Source: Conchocele bisecta
Lineage: Eukaryota > Mollusca > Bivalvia > Lucinida > Thyasiridae
DNA: 64,000 nucleotides
NCBI GenBank assembly: GCA_029237695.1
Contig: CM055266.1
Location: 8,449,805 to 8,513,804 of the forward strand
Direction: 5' to 3'
Shown here piece by piece: positions 52,425 to 63,968 of the stretch (within the stretch, counting starts at the first letter, position 1; every line of letters begins with the position of its first letter). The notes below the pieces were generated by a model. The model saw only the letters and a program-made list of their open reading frames with translations, did no database searches and was not told the origin of the DNA. A program made the translations under genes and the position numbers.

Positions 52425-53944
52425 ATGGAGCTCCCGTCGATCGGCACCTATAGGGACTTGCACAATCAGAAAACATTTATCCGCATCAACATGGACCAGA
52501 TAAACAAATATCTCAGCGAGTTTGAAAAGGAATTGGACCAATCGGCACGCAATTTATACTTGGAAAGATACCTTGGATTTTTGAGAGTTTCCACAGACGG
52601 GCAATTTGTGAAGTCATCATGCCGTGCCGAGATGAAGAAATCCGTCATTTATGAAGTTGACGTTTGCATGGATCGGAATGGTTTTATTGAACAGTCCCAA
52701 TGTGAGTGTGCTGCAGGGATGGGGCCTACTGTCCACACTGCAAACATGTTTGTGCCGTTTTGCTAGCATTATTTGACTTCTCATGCAAAGGAACTATAAT
52801 CATCGAACAGACTTGCACCGAAAAATTGCAAACTTTCCACCACAGCAAAAAATACAGAGGTTCCCCACTTAAATAAAAAAACATAAACATGCCTGGCACA
52901 GATGAGGTTACAGATATTGACTTTGATCCTCGACCCAAAACATTCAGAAGAATGGAAGGGTATAATTACCAGTTTAGAAATGCATGCTTAAACAGTGCAC
53001 ATACACAGAAGAAAATGCCCATATTTCAGCTGTTACCACCGTCCAATGTTAGAGCTCTAGCTCATGACCATGATTATTTTGAACTTTCACAAGAGGATTT
53101 TTTTACGCCATTGCAATATAACGCATATTAGTAAGAAAACTGTACAAAATATTCAGTTAAAGACTGTAACACAAAGCAAAAGCAAACTTTGGAAGACGGA
53201 ACGTCGGTACAGGCTTACTGCATCTAACTTTGGGCGTATATGTAAATGTACAGACAAAACAGACAAAAACAAATTATCACGAAGATTTTTAAATTCCACT
53301 AATTTGAGAACACCCCCTATTCTTCATGGACGGAAATATGAAAAAATAGCAGTAAAAAAATACATTACAGACAAAAAATGTTCAGTTACTCCATGTGGAT
53401 TGTTTATTCATCCAGTAGAACTTACTGCGACATTTTTATCTACACACTGGTGGATGTGCTATTATAGGAATGAATGGCCTTTTTGTGGAATTTATCGGGG
53501 TATAAACTTGGAAAAGTCGCGGGAATACTGGACGAAGGCCGGAAGGCCTCGTTCAGTATTCACGCGACTTTTCCAAGTTTATATCCCCGATAAATTCCAC
53601 AAAAAGGCCATTCATTCCTTATAATTCCAGCATTTGAAATAAATTCATCAAGAAAATGTGTTTATTTTCCGTTTTCTTAAGAATTATTTTAACTGCGCCT
53701 GACGGTTACGGAAAGTAGTTCGGCATTGGAGTTTACTGGGATATAAATTTTGGACAGATACTTGCTACGGACCAATCAAATGTTAGGGAATTGTGTAAAT
53801 ATTTTTGTGCTGGAATTATACTTTCGTATTCAACGGGATGACGAGTTTATTGCGCAAATCGTTGACAAACTTGATGCATTCTTCAATGTTTTTCACCGCG
53901 AGTCAGTTCTTGAAAAGTTTTTCTACAAATCTATTGATTTGTAA
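52425..53944 (+). pseudogene. SWIM zinc-finger / YqaJ-type nuclease gene, disrupted
   Basis: A likely 3' splice site (TGTATCTTTTCAG, 52347-52359) and an in-frame upstream stop precede ATG 52425 (MELPSIGTYRDLHNQKTF). Then come a SWIM motif (QCECAAGMGP, with CKH in a shifted frame after an extra AC at about 52734), TCTEKLQTFHH, a stop at 52874, and MPGTDEVTDIDFDPRPKTF. A second shift near 53100 leads to KLWKTERRYRLTASNFGRIC and ILHGRKYEKIAVKKY, the conserved start of a YqaJ/lambda-exonuclease-like fold. A family O element then splits the catalytic region at 53465; a C-terminal piece (RIQRDDEFIAQIVDKLD) resumes at about 53823. The family is known in animals with lineage expansions; the biological role is unclear. 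With two frameshifts, a stop and an insertion, this copy is dead. Confidence 0.8.
53466..53820. mobile_element. Family O element, copy 2, inside the YqaJ-type gene
   Basis: The reverse complement of 47052-47415: hairpin GAATGAATGGCCTTTTTGTG ... AAAAAGGCCATTCATTCC first, then the unique part ending TTTTTGTGCTGGAATTATA. ATTATA flanks both sides as a probable target duplication. Confidence 0.82.
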
Positions 53945-54169
53945 AATGTCTCGTCATATTACACCGACTTCATACAGTTTGTAATATATGCTCGATACCC
54001 CATACAACGCCATCGCCATGGAAAGTCTCACCCACTACCAAAGCATCAAGGTTACTTGAATGACCCAGTATTATATATCAATGTGAGGAAGCTACTAATG
54101 AGCTTTCACATACATATTTTAATAAATTAACTTCACACGATTATGATTATACATGTACATGTATGACAT

Positions 54170-54440
54170 GGTCATATGGGCCGCCGACTGACAAAACGAT
54201 AATTTGTGGCCAGTGTAATCCTTATCATTCTGTGATAAAGTGATCAAAAACTGTTTTCAATCGCATACAAATTTAAATAACTTTACACTTACAAGATGGT
54301 TGCCAGTGTAGGCACTGATCAGACTGTGGATGCACATGCTGATTTGGGACTATGCTGGTCACAGACATTGTAAGGTCTATTTTCTAAGCCAGTGACCCAT
54401 ATATTATACAGACAGGAGATTGGGTAGTACCAGTCGTACC
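54170..54440. repeat. Family K repeat, diverged
   Basis: ATATGGGCCGCCGACTGACA, CCAGTGTAATCCTTATC and GCACTGATCAGACTGTGGAT follow the family K order. A GATTGGCCGAAATTGAGC hairpin lies at 54660-54725. From 54740 to 55527 only an ATTACTAGATGAAAATGGG inverted pair (54866-54930) is seen. Confidence 0.55.
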
Positions 54441-55527
54441 TATGTAGGGGAAATTCAATGTGCACTGAATCCACAAGATCCTGATCATGCCTTTGTCACA
54501 CCCAAAATCTTACTTGGCCCAATGCCCTATTTGAAAATGTGATTAAATTTTGATTCACTTCAGATTTACTATGTTTAATTGCACAATTCACCATTCGGCC
54601 TAATACATGTAGGTGTACATTATGTACCCAGCACATAGAACTTTCTGTCTGACGACGTTCTCCAAATTCGTACTTTGATTGGCCGAAATTGAGCAGTTCA
54701 ACCTCGACCAATCAAAGTTTATAAATTTGAGTCTCATAAGTATGTGCTCAGCATGTTTCATAAGCATGGATCCATGTAGCACACTGGTGCTGCACTCCAC
54801 AGTGGAGTAAAATGTTTTGTGTCGAAAAAATGTACCGGTTTCCTAACGAGAGGCTCTACTCCATAAACTAATTTTCGTCTAGTAACCGGCACAAATTTCT
54901 TGCGCTGATTACTAGATGAAAATGGGTTTATGATGCATATTTCGTATGTAGCTGAGAGTGAATGAAATTCATCGTGAATCCGTGAAGTGAAATCGACATG
55001 AAACATTTTACGTTGGCGCAGATTGCAGCACCAGTATATCAAGCTGCATTAACTTATCAGCTGATCAGGATCTACACTTGTCATAAATGAATTAAGCTCG
55101 ACATCATATTGGTCCATGATTTAAAATCTCGAAATAACTGGAGTATCAGTCGTGTCCAGGCTCGGCCAACCAAAATGTTGTTGAGCTCAAGTTCACATTT
55201 AGAGTATATGCTCACTAGTTGTCTGATGTGTCCATCACTTACTCTCTCGATGAAGAACTGATTTCAACCAGAACAGTCCAATAGAGCATGCATGCATGAA
55301 CGATGGACGAAAGGACAAACCATTTTTGACTTATGAGACAATTGAATCTCTGAACAGAAGTACTCACTGAATTCCCAATTTATATCTTATATACCAGGCA
55401 GTATGTAGGTCGGTAAGTGGTGCCAATTATTTAACTAGCTGCCGACTCACAAACTGGCTATCACGGAAAAGCGGAGGCTCGAACCTTCGACCTCCCACTG
55501 TAGTTGTGAGGTGGATGTCTTATCTAC

Positions 55528-56045
55528 TACTGTCTGTTCCACGTTTTGCTGCCGACGAACCTTTGGCTATTAAACACATTAAATCTAAAAAATAGTTAAA
55601 AGTAAGTACTTTTTTATCAATAACAAAAAGGTCACCCTCCCCAAAGAAAATGATTTGATGAAATTCCATCAAATATTAATGGGAATTTAACGTGGAGGCT
55701 AAAAAATAGATTTATTTAATATATTTTTTATTCGTGGGCCGATTTTCAAAATCTAACTTGTTTTCTTAGTTACATTTTCAAGCTATCTCGCCAGGTTTCG
55801 GAGTCAATTTTCAAAAACAAAAAACGAAAAGTTTTGGAAATTGACTCCCCCATGTTAAATTCCCATAGGAAAATCGTTTTTTCGCAATAAAATCAATATT
55901 TCATGGAATTTCATCAAATATTTTTTTTTGGGGAGGGTGAATTTTTTGTTATTGATAAAATAGTACATACTTTCAAATATGTTTTAGATTTAATGTGTTT
56001 AATAGCCAAAAGTTCGTCGGCCAGGAAAACGCTGAACAGACAGTA
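55528..56045. mobile_element. Family H element (CTACTGTCTGTTCCACGTTT)
   Basis: CTGTCTGTTCCACGTTTTGC ... GCCAGGAAAACGCTGAACAGACAG inverted ends. The interior mirrors itself around ATTTAACGTGG / CATGTTAAATTCCC, and each half contains CATCAAATATT. Confidence 0.82.
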
Positions 56046-56379
56046 GACCACTTCAAACAGTTATTAGACAAGCCATGTTTCCAGGTAAGGAAATCCTCAC
56101 CGTGCCAATCGTTAAATACGGAGACAACTATGGAAGGTATATCCGCCATAATTCTATGTGACTTGATGCTTGCGTGCTGATGACATTACAACTTATATTC
56201 ATGTTATTCCATTCGTCATTTGTATTTATTACTTTTGAAATCTGCTTGTTGCAATTGTATTTGTCTTTCTTACATGTCCATTCTGCTGACTGCTTTGTTA
56301 ATTAGTGTTATTTACATTACAATTATTGGTACGTCCTTATTCGTGTCCATGTTTTATTGCACTAAGCATTTGCAATAGA

Positions 56380-56530
56380 AAGTAAGAACAAAGCACTTAG
56401 CACTTTGAATAAGGCCGAAAGCAGTAAGGACAAAGCCGCAGGAAGTTAGCATCAAGCTACAGTCCGAAAGCGGAAGGCCGCAAGCAGAAACCATCAAGCT
56501 ACAAGCAGAATGATGCAAGCAATATATGGG
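56380..56530. repeat. AAGC/CATCAAGCTAC imperfect repeats
   Basis: The words AAAGCAGTAAGGACAAAG, CATCAAGCTAC and AAGCAGAA recur in a purine-rich run. No open frame is supported. Confidence 0.6.
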
Positions 56531-56685
56531 TTAGTAGTGCGTCATTATGACGTCAGATGGCACTGCTGTCCGCTCAAGTTATTCTCCCTCTAATCAATTA
56601 TAGTCCGACATCTGATTGGCTGTTCAAGTCACACCTCCAATGCCGGTGTTGATGCAAGATTTCACCCACAAATTATCACAGCATA

Positions 56686-58830
56686 GGTTAGAAGACACCA
56701 AATAGTTTTACTATATACTTTAACCGAATCCCATCCAATAAGGTCAGTCTCTACTACTTTCACTATTCGTATGGATGTTGTGGGACCTACTTCTACATGA
56801 CCTGCAGCCGGTCTGTACTGGTTCTGCATGAATTAAATAGGTTCACTTATTCGTAAGAAAGACAAATCCTCAAGTGAAACTGGGTAGTAATGGATCAAGA
56901 TTTGCAAGCAAACTGTGTCAGTGACCTCAAAACACCCGCACGATTTTGTTCATACTGAACTACTATTACCCCCTTGACGATTTCGCACCATTTATTATTC
57001 TCTAATCTATATTAACTAAATTGTATACGTATGTATGGTGTTTGACTTACTAATGTGTTTTACACATACACGTATCCTTATAATTAAATTACATATGTAC
57101 ATAATTGAAAACAATCACATTTTTATAGTAAGTTACACATATGGTAACTTACACAGGTTGACTGTCAAACTGGCCCGTTACCGATGCAAACCAATAACCG
57201 TCACGGGATCAGACTAAGGTGGCACACCACCATTGATTTTCTCTAAAACACTAACCCGTTACCACACATTTTGCTATTCTCTGCTACTTTCATTTTCCTT
57301 ATGGATGTTGTGGGACCTATTTTCCAATAACCTGCACTTATTCTGCTCTGGATCTTGACTAATTAAAATATAGATTTAATTATTGTTGAAGCTGGGGTCC
57401 TATTTAGTAGGTACACATTTTTCTTTATGGAAATTAAATAAGTGTATAATTGCAACTAGTCCACCACTTTTAAAAATTACGAGTGCCAGCTACACATATA
57501 TACTTATTTAGTAATCTTTAATGTACTCATAGAGACTCGTGGTGGTGTCAAGCTAATTCCATATGCAAATGATGCAGTATTTTTAAATTATATATATCAA
57601 CTAAACACTGAATAAATATTTTTATCGACATATCATAAAGTATGATAGTGCACATCAAAACATAAATAAATGGAATAAATAGTTGCTTCCGTTATCATGT
57701 TAAGGAAACACGGTTAACGCCCCTGATATCAAACTGGCATTTCGCGTTTGATATAAAAAGCATAATAATGGTCAATTAGTACGTCTGGTAATGGTAAATC
57801 AGCGTTGATTTTGCCAGAAAAATGTCAGATTGAAAGAATAAAGAAAAACCTGTCTCCCTATATTATAACCGGGCATGAAGCACTCTAGGTTTAAGGTTAG
57901 AGAAATTGACACCAGTTTCAGCATATTTGAAGCATTTAAAAGAAAACACTGAGCCTGTTGGTCACGAGATGCAAACAGAGTTTCCGTGGCCAAATAATTT
58001 AAACAATATTGGGAGACATGCATGGGCGGATTCAGGGAGAGGGGGGGGCGAGATTTTTTACAAGTTACAAGGCACGTTTCTATGTTCGCGTTGTGAATTT
58101 ATTGTTTGTTTGTTTGTTTGTTTGTTTATTAGTGTTTAACGACCTATCAACAGCTAAGGTCATGTAAGGCCGGGCAAACTGGTTCGATCCAATTTTAACC
58201 TGCTACATTGGGGGAAAATCCCAAAATTAGAACGGAATATTTACTTCGGGAACAAATATATTCAGCCCTGAAATTAGAATATCCTGACATGGTGTCAGGT
58301 CCATACTATACCAAGTCACGTGGCCCATTCCCTTAAAATAGGATTACGAATATCGTAATACTCACATAAGGGGTATAACCAGATTCAACTGTCGCATACA
58401 AAATGCCAAAGACGTATGTGAGGGCCCAACCAGGTCTCCAGTCAGGATTCCGGTAAGGATGAACCCCGATCGTTAAATTACCCATCGCGTGCTCCCACCT
58501 GCCACCCACGAATTTATTGTTTATTGGGGGTGCAGCCAACGGCAATAACCAATAACGCGGGGCAGCAGCAGCAGCAGCAGCAGCAGCAGCTAACAGCATC
58601 CACAACAACAACAACCTGAACTACAATCCTACGCTACGCTCGTTCGAAAACATAGTCAAGTATTGCAAAATAGTTACGCCACCACCCCACTAACCCGAAA
58701 TCCTGGATCCGCGCCTGACATGACGAGGTTGGTCTCACAACATCCATACGAATAGTGAAAGTAGGAAAGACTGGCTGGGATTCGGTTAAATTATATAGTA
58801 AAACTATTTGGTGTCTTTTAACCTAAACAT
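56686..58830. mobile_element. Candidate 2.1-kb element bounded by ~100-bp inverted repeats
   Basis: The left arm 56686-56790 (AGACACCAAATAGTTTTACT, TTTCACTATTCGTATGGATG) is mirrored at 58727-58830 (CATCCATACGAATAGTGAAA, AGTAAAACTATTTGGTGTCT). A third partial copy of the arm lies at 57270-57330. The interior holds a degenerate family E remnant (57400-57850), a family M repeat (58120-58170) and a CAG tract. No transposase is recognised. Confidence 0.6.
58565..58591. repeat. CAG trinucleotide microsatellite
   Basis: About nine uninterrupted CAG/GCA units. Confidence 0.95.
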
Positions 58831-59149
58831 GGCTCAACAGAAAAGGCGGCATCAATCTACATCAACACTGTTAGGGACATGGAACCAATTTAGAGAGCAA
58901 CGCATTGTAGGACAGGTACCAGCATATTAAATACTTTTAGGGAGAACTATTTTAAGTTTTAGCAGCGCACCTGGCGTCATAATGGTTGTTCCCAAATTAC
59001 TGTTGCAATTGTTGTTGTCAAGGGGCGTGGTTTAGCGAGCATAGCAAAACAGCGATGCAATAATCAATAATGGAACTCGGGATGTCACTACCAGTGAAAC
59101 ATCAAGTTAATTAGAATGTAATCAACACACAACGAATTGAAACAGTACG

Positions 59150-59375
59150 AATGAATAAAGCATCACGCCACATACATGGAAATGTAATAAGACGGACAGA
59201 ACTTAGAATGTCATCAGCCAGCAAGCATCAAGCCACATATAATTGTAATAAGATGGATAGAACTTAAAATGTCATCAGCCAGCAAGCATCAAGCCACATA
59301 TAATTGTAATAAGACGGATATAACTTAAAATGTCATCAGCCAGCAAGCATCAAGACAAATATAATTATGGCGGAT
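59150..59375. repeat. 61-bp tandem repeat, about 3.5 copies
   Basis: AACTTAGAATGTCATCAGCC, AGCAAGCATCAAGCCACATA and TAATTGTAATAAGACGGA recur with starts at 59200, 59261 and 59322. Confidence 0.9.
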
Positions 59376-60291
59376 ATGACCTTCCATAGACAACAGCATT
59401 AATTATAAAAGTTCCGTGTATCGACCCAGCAAGTTCTGATTATTGGTAAAGGTGTTGCGAAGTCATACAGCGAGACCTACCTATCGCATTGTTCAATTAA
59501 CCATGCTGTCCCTAAATCGATAACATGGCATGCTCCATGTTAATTTTGCGTGTATTAATCCAAAATGGGTACAGTTTCAACATCTTATAAATAGAAAATG
59601 TACCGATGACGTGCATGAAATTCTTGGAAACCATTTACCTGTCACAGGAGGGATTGGGTGGTTTCCCATTTGATACCGCTATATTGTCACGGTTGTTGGG
59701 TTTAGTTAATATAATGCAATAAACCGCAGACAGGACACAATACTCCATTGATACCTCTATGTATTCACGTGACACTTCCCAATACAAAATGAATGTTAAA
59801 TTTGCCACCCGAAAATAAAATCATAACACATACTGCAACGATTTAAAAACGCAACAAATAGGTAGACAGGTTATTGGACACCCCTATTTGACTATCCACG
59901 TGACCGCAGTGTACCACGTGAGTTTGATGTATCGATTCCGGGTTATTTGGATAGGTAATGAATTGCTATATATCCTAGTAATACAATGTTGTGCCAACTT
60001 ATATCAAAGGACTGAAATTATTCACAGTACGTGTTTGTGGATGACACATAGACAAATAATTAATCTAGAGTGAAAAGTATTTCGCGAAAAATAAGCGCGG
60101 GAATTGCACAGCAGCAGCAACAACAACAACAATAACGAGTTAAAATAGATTTTTGGAAAACCGCTAGATTCTATTCGTGCACCGAACCATGGAGTTACGA
60201 ATCGCGAATAGTCGAGTATGGTGGTTAATCGTCGCAGTCTTAGACTATGAAAACATTTGCAATAACATAAATTTAGTACAAATTTATGTAC

Positions 60292-60384
60292 CTGCCCTGC
60301 CCTGCCCCGCCTCGCCCCGCCCCACCCCGCCCCGCCCCCCCGCCCCGCCCCGCCCCGCCCCGCCCGCCCAGCCCGCCCGCCCGT
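60292..60384. repeat. CCCCGCC-rich tract
   Basis: About 90 bp made of CCCCGCC, CCCTGCC and CCCGCC runs. The minus strand is a series of G3-G5 runs with one- to three-base loops, a strong G-quadruplex candidate. Confidence 0.93.
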
Positions 60385-60957
60385 ACTATATGTGTACCAC
60401 TGACTTCAACAGTGCATGTATTCTAATCAACAAATGGAACATTACCCGTGCCCAGTTCAAATAAATGTAATACATAATTCGGTTGTCATGGTTGTTGTAT
60501 AAGATGCATCCATATCTGACCGTGAATACCATTTATCAAAGACAGTACACGTGTTCTGCTCACTCTGAGACTGGATATGCAACAAAATCTAAAGTTAATG
60601 ACAGAGGTAATCTATGTACAATTTCAGCATGGTCGAACTATCATTTTATTGGAATTGGAGAAAACCCCATTGTTAAATGTTTCTTTTGTTGCTCAATTTC
60701 ATGCCAGTTTATATTACAGTATGAGGTTCACTAGTTGGCAATAAATATATCCACATGCATTCAATGGCGTCGGAATATTGAGAAATAATTTATATTTTAC
60801 ATCAGATTATTTATAAAAATGAATACTATTCAACATTAGGCCTGAAATTCCGTTATTTTAGTTATCAAAACACATAAAGTGAAAATAAAGTCATCATAAA
60901 AATAAAAGCCCCGAGCGGGATTCTAACTCTCGCGGCACATAGCGAAGCTGTAAACAA

Positions 60958-61207
60958 AAACTAAGTTGTATAAATGACAGACGATAATAAGTTGCTGGAG
61001 GTCAATCGATGAGTCCAAAAATAGGTAAACCAGGTGTATTATCATATCATAGCCTCGTTTTCGTATATAATGAATACATGATGGAGTGCACGTGCAAGCA
61101 TGTCGCAATAATAGTGTATCTTGGTGCTCATATAGACATGCAGTGTGTGGCTCAGTGGAGTCGAAGTCGGTGAATGTCCATACTTTTGCAGAACTTTTGT
61201 TCTATCT
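60958..61207 (+). repeat. Dispersed repeat P, copy 2
   Basis: Aligned with 51527-51780 (ATAATAAGTTGCTGGAGGTC, GTATTATCATAT, GTGTGGCTCAGTGG). It stops at GCAGAACTTTTGTTCTATCTG where a family I element begins, so the B-box part is missing here. Confidence 0.7.
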
Positions 61208-61445
61208 GTAGCCTATTTCAATCAACATTGTAAAGTATACTTATCTAGCAAAGTATACTTTGAGGGAGAAATGTTCAATTTTAGGATAAATTTATTAATT
61301 TTTATTATACTGAATTTATTACATTATCACAGCCAAAATGGCTGTGATAATGTAATAAGTTCAGTATAATAATTCTGCATACTTTTAATCATCAAATATA
61401 TGCAGTCGTTAGTTCTGTATAAAATAATGCATTTTGGGAAAAATA
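61208..61445. mobile_element. Family I element, right end truncated, inside repeat P
   Basis: CTG|TAGCCTATTTCAATCAACAT at the left, the CATTATCACAGCCAAAATGG palindrome at the centre, ending at ATGCATTTTGGGAAAAATAA. The left CTG again fits the 3-bp CWG target preference. Confidence 0.75.
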
Positions 61446-61549
61446 ATGCTGTTTATTATTCTCGAATAAACCAATTTATTTTAGGGATTTGATTATTGAA
61501 CCGGCCTGTAACTAACTACTGTCGGAACTGGACTATAACTCAATGGTCA

Positions 61550-61862
61550 ATCAAGCGTTACATTCCCGCACTAGTATATAAGGGATCGCAGCACGTGCTT
61601 TCGTTCTACTGATCCAAGGGTCGTGGGTTCGAGCCTGACTAGCGGCGTGCGTTGTGTCCTTGAGCAAGACACTTTATCCACACTGCTCCAGTTCACCCAG
61701 CTGTAAATGGGTACCGATAATTCGTAGTTGCTCTGTAAATACGAATTACTGGCTTCTCTCAAAAAGTCTCTACCTCCGTTCATTCTCCCATTCTTGGGAG
61801 ACGGCATGCAAGGTCCTAGAGCCAGTGCCGCCGTTAAATATAAGCAAAACAAAACAAGCTTT
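61550..61862 (+). mobile_element. tRNA-derived SINE
   Basis: The head contains a clear B box (GTGGGTTCGAGCCTGA) following CACGTGCTTTCGTTCTACTG. The body carries GTGTCCTTGAGCAAGACACT and CCAGCTGTAAATGGGTACC, words I associate with a SINE core widespread in marine invertebrates, and the tail is TAAGCAAAACAAAACAAG. The exact family name is not assigned. Confidence 0.75.
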
Positions 61863-62822
61863 CGTTCTTTTCAATGGATAATTGGCCGAAGAACAACGCA
61901 TTCGATAAGTATCTGTATCAATGTCTTCACTTGAAAATGATTTTGTTTGTATCGGCAGTGCATATTTATGCGAATTATGCGATAATTTGTTATTATCTCT
62001 ATCAGGCCCGGGCCTGCAGAATTTTCGAGAAAATGGAAAAAATAAAAACTCCAAAAATGCAATAAGTAGTAGGCAACTTTTTGCCAATACAAAGGTGTTT
62101 TGAAATCCGCCAGAGTGCAACATTTACCTTTTTTTTGGGGGGTGGGCATGCCCCCAGACCCCCCTAGCATACTCGCACCAACGGTGATCGCAGTCGTCAA
62201 CCGGGCCTGCAGATTCAAATTGGCTAGCTACGCCCCTGTCTATGTGCACAGTAGTTGGTCAACGCCTATAATTATTGTGTGTATTCCAATGCTTGAATAT
62301 AATATGCTGTGTATTGGGTGACTAGCAGCGTGATACCTGATCTAATTCGCACTCCATCCCACCCACTACCATTTAATGCCATTTTCGGCTGTTTGTGGGT
62401 GGACACACACATATGCAATAGTTTCCCACTGCCTCCAATATGTTTCCACTTTGTTTCCGCAAGCCCAAAGTAATTGCGCAAGGCGTTGTGTTCCTACTTA
62501 TACATACACCGTGCCGTGATATTGTAGCTCGGATACGAACGAGAGTATATTATTGTTAAGTAAATGAGATTGTTCTGTATACACAACCATAACGGTTATT
62601 AGTATCATCATTGATTATTATAACTATTGCCTACCAATATATTGGAATACAAAGGCAGTCAGCCTCGTAACATTTCCTGACGAGATGGACCCCGTCAGAG
62701 GAACAGTCGCCAGCAAATAACCTGCCTCTACATTGTCAACCGAAAGTATTGTCCCCGCAGCGCATGTGGTAAGCACTAATTAAATACATTCTAACAATTT
62801 TTCGTTGTGCGAGTTTGAGCTT
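61863..62822. other. No gene recognised
   Basis: Contains a repeat-like segment with GGCATGCCCCCAGACCCCCC (62145-62165). Open frames on both strands are short and without domains. Confidence 0.5.
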
Positions 62823-63898
62823 CGGACAAATTGTTTTCATCGGCTGTTCGTTGGCCCACCATTCGCCGTTGCCCACCACCCGCCGTCGGCCCAACACTCA
62901 CCATCTCCCACAGCCCGATGTTGCCCACAACTAGCCGTTGGCACACCACACGCCACCGCCCGATGTTGCCCACAACCCGCTGTTGGTCCGCCATAGGCCC
63001 ACCCACCGCCCACCCACCGGCCACCATTGGCTCGCCACCTTCTTGGCCCTACACTTGATTAAGTCGTGACCACCACAGTGTTGCAAACATATGCCCGTAA
63101 CAAAAAATTGGCCACCAAAACATTTTTAATTTTGTCAAATCAACTTTAAATTTCTATTTAGAACAAATTAAGCAGTAATTGGGCAAATATAACCTATATT
63201 ACGAAACTGTATATGCCGGTTTTGAACGAAATTATAATTCCCCGCCCATAAGTTATAGCTGGAGTAACTACCACAAAGCTATACGTATATTTATCCGTTG
63301 CCTCGGAACATTTTCGTAGGAATGTTATGAATATCTGCCTATAATTGAACACGAATCGGTGGACAAATTGTTTTCATCGGCTGTTCGTTGGCCCACCATT
63401 CGCCGTTACCCACCACCTGCCGTCGGCCCAACACCCACCATCTCCCACAGCCCGATGTTGCCCACAACTAGCCGTTGGCACACCACACGCCATCGCCCGA
63501 TGTTGCCCACAACCTGCTGTTGGTCCGCCATAGGCCCACCCACCGCCCACCCACCGGCCACCATTGGCTCGCCACCTTCTTGGCCCTACACTTGATTAAG
63601 TCGTGACCACCACAGTGTTGCAAACATATGCCCGTAACAAAAAATTGGCCACCAAAACATTTTTAATTTTGTCATATCAACTTTAAATTCCTATTTGGAA
63701 CAAATTAAGTAGTAATTGGGCAAATATAACCTATATTACGAAACTGTATATGCCGGTTTTGAACGAAATTATAATTCCCCGCCCACAAGTTATAGCTAGA
63801 GTAACTACCACAGAGCTATACATATAGTTATCTGTTGCCTCGGGAACATTTTCGTAGGAATGTTATGAATATCTGCCTATAATTGAACACGAATCGGT
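62823..63898. repeat. Tandem duplication, two copies of 538 bp
   Basis: 62823-63360 and 63361-63898 are almost identical, both starting GGACAAATTGTTTTCATCGG and ending GAACACGAATCGGTG. Each contains a 220-bp C-rich sub-repeat of GCCCACCACCCGCCGTC-like 17-bp words that gives artefactual proline/histidine-rich frames. Confidence 0.95.
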
Positions 63899-63946
63899 GG
63901 AATTTTGATCATTCGTGAACGAATGAAAAAACGACGCCATGTAACA

Positions 63947-63968
63947 CGCACCACCCCCCCCCCCACCC
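63947..63968. repeat. Poly(C) run
   Basis: Nearly uninterrupted cytosines (ACCCCCCCCCCCACCCC). Confidence 0.9.

Noticed and set aside
58333..58614. Minus-strand frame with a poly-alanine start resembling a signal peptide, a candidate first exon
   Set aside because: The alanines come from a CAG microsatellite, and the downstream part includes a dispersed TATAACC(A/G)GATTCAA repeat also seen near 3130. Its GTGAGT donor would be phase 0, not the phase 2 required by the exon at 44189.
60177..60464. Plus-strand frame with a proline-rich stretch
   Set aside because: The stretch is the CCCCGCC tract; the flanking residues show no domain and there is no splice support.
61600..61690. Functional tRNA gene
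   Set aside because: A B box is present but no complete cloverleaf is evident, and the segment continues into a SINE body and tail.
62791..63595. Proline/histidine-rich frames on both strands
   Set aside because: They derive from C-rich 17-bp sub-repeats inside the 538-bp duplication and are open in several frames.
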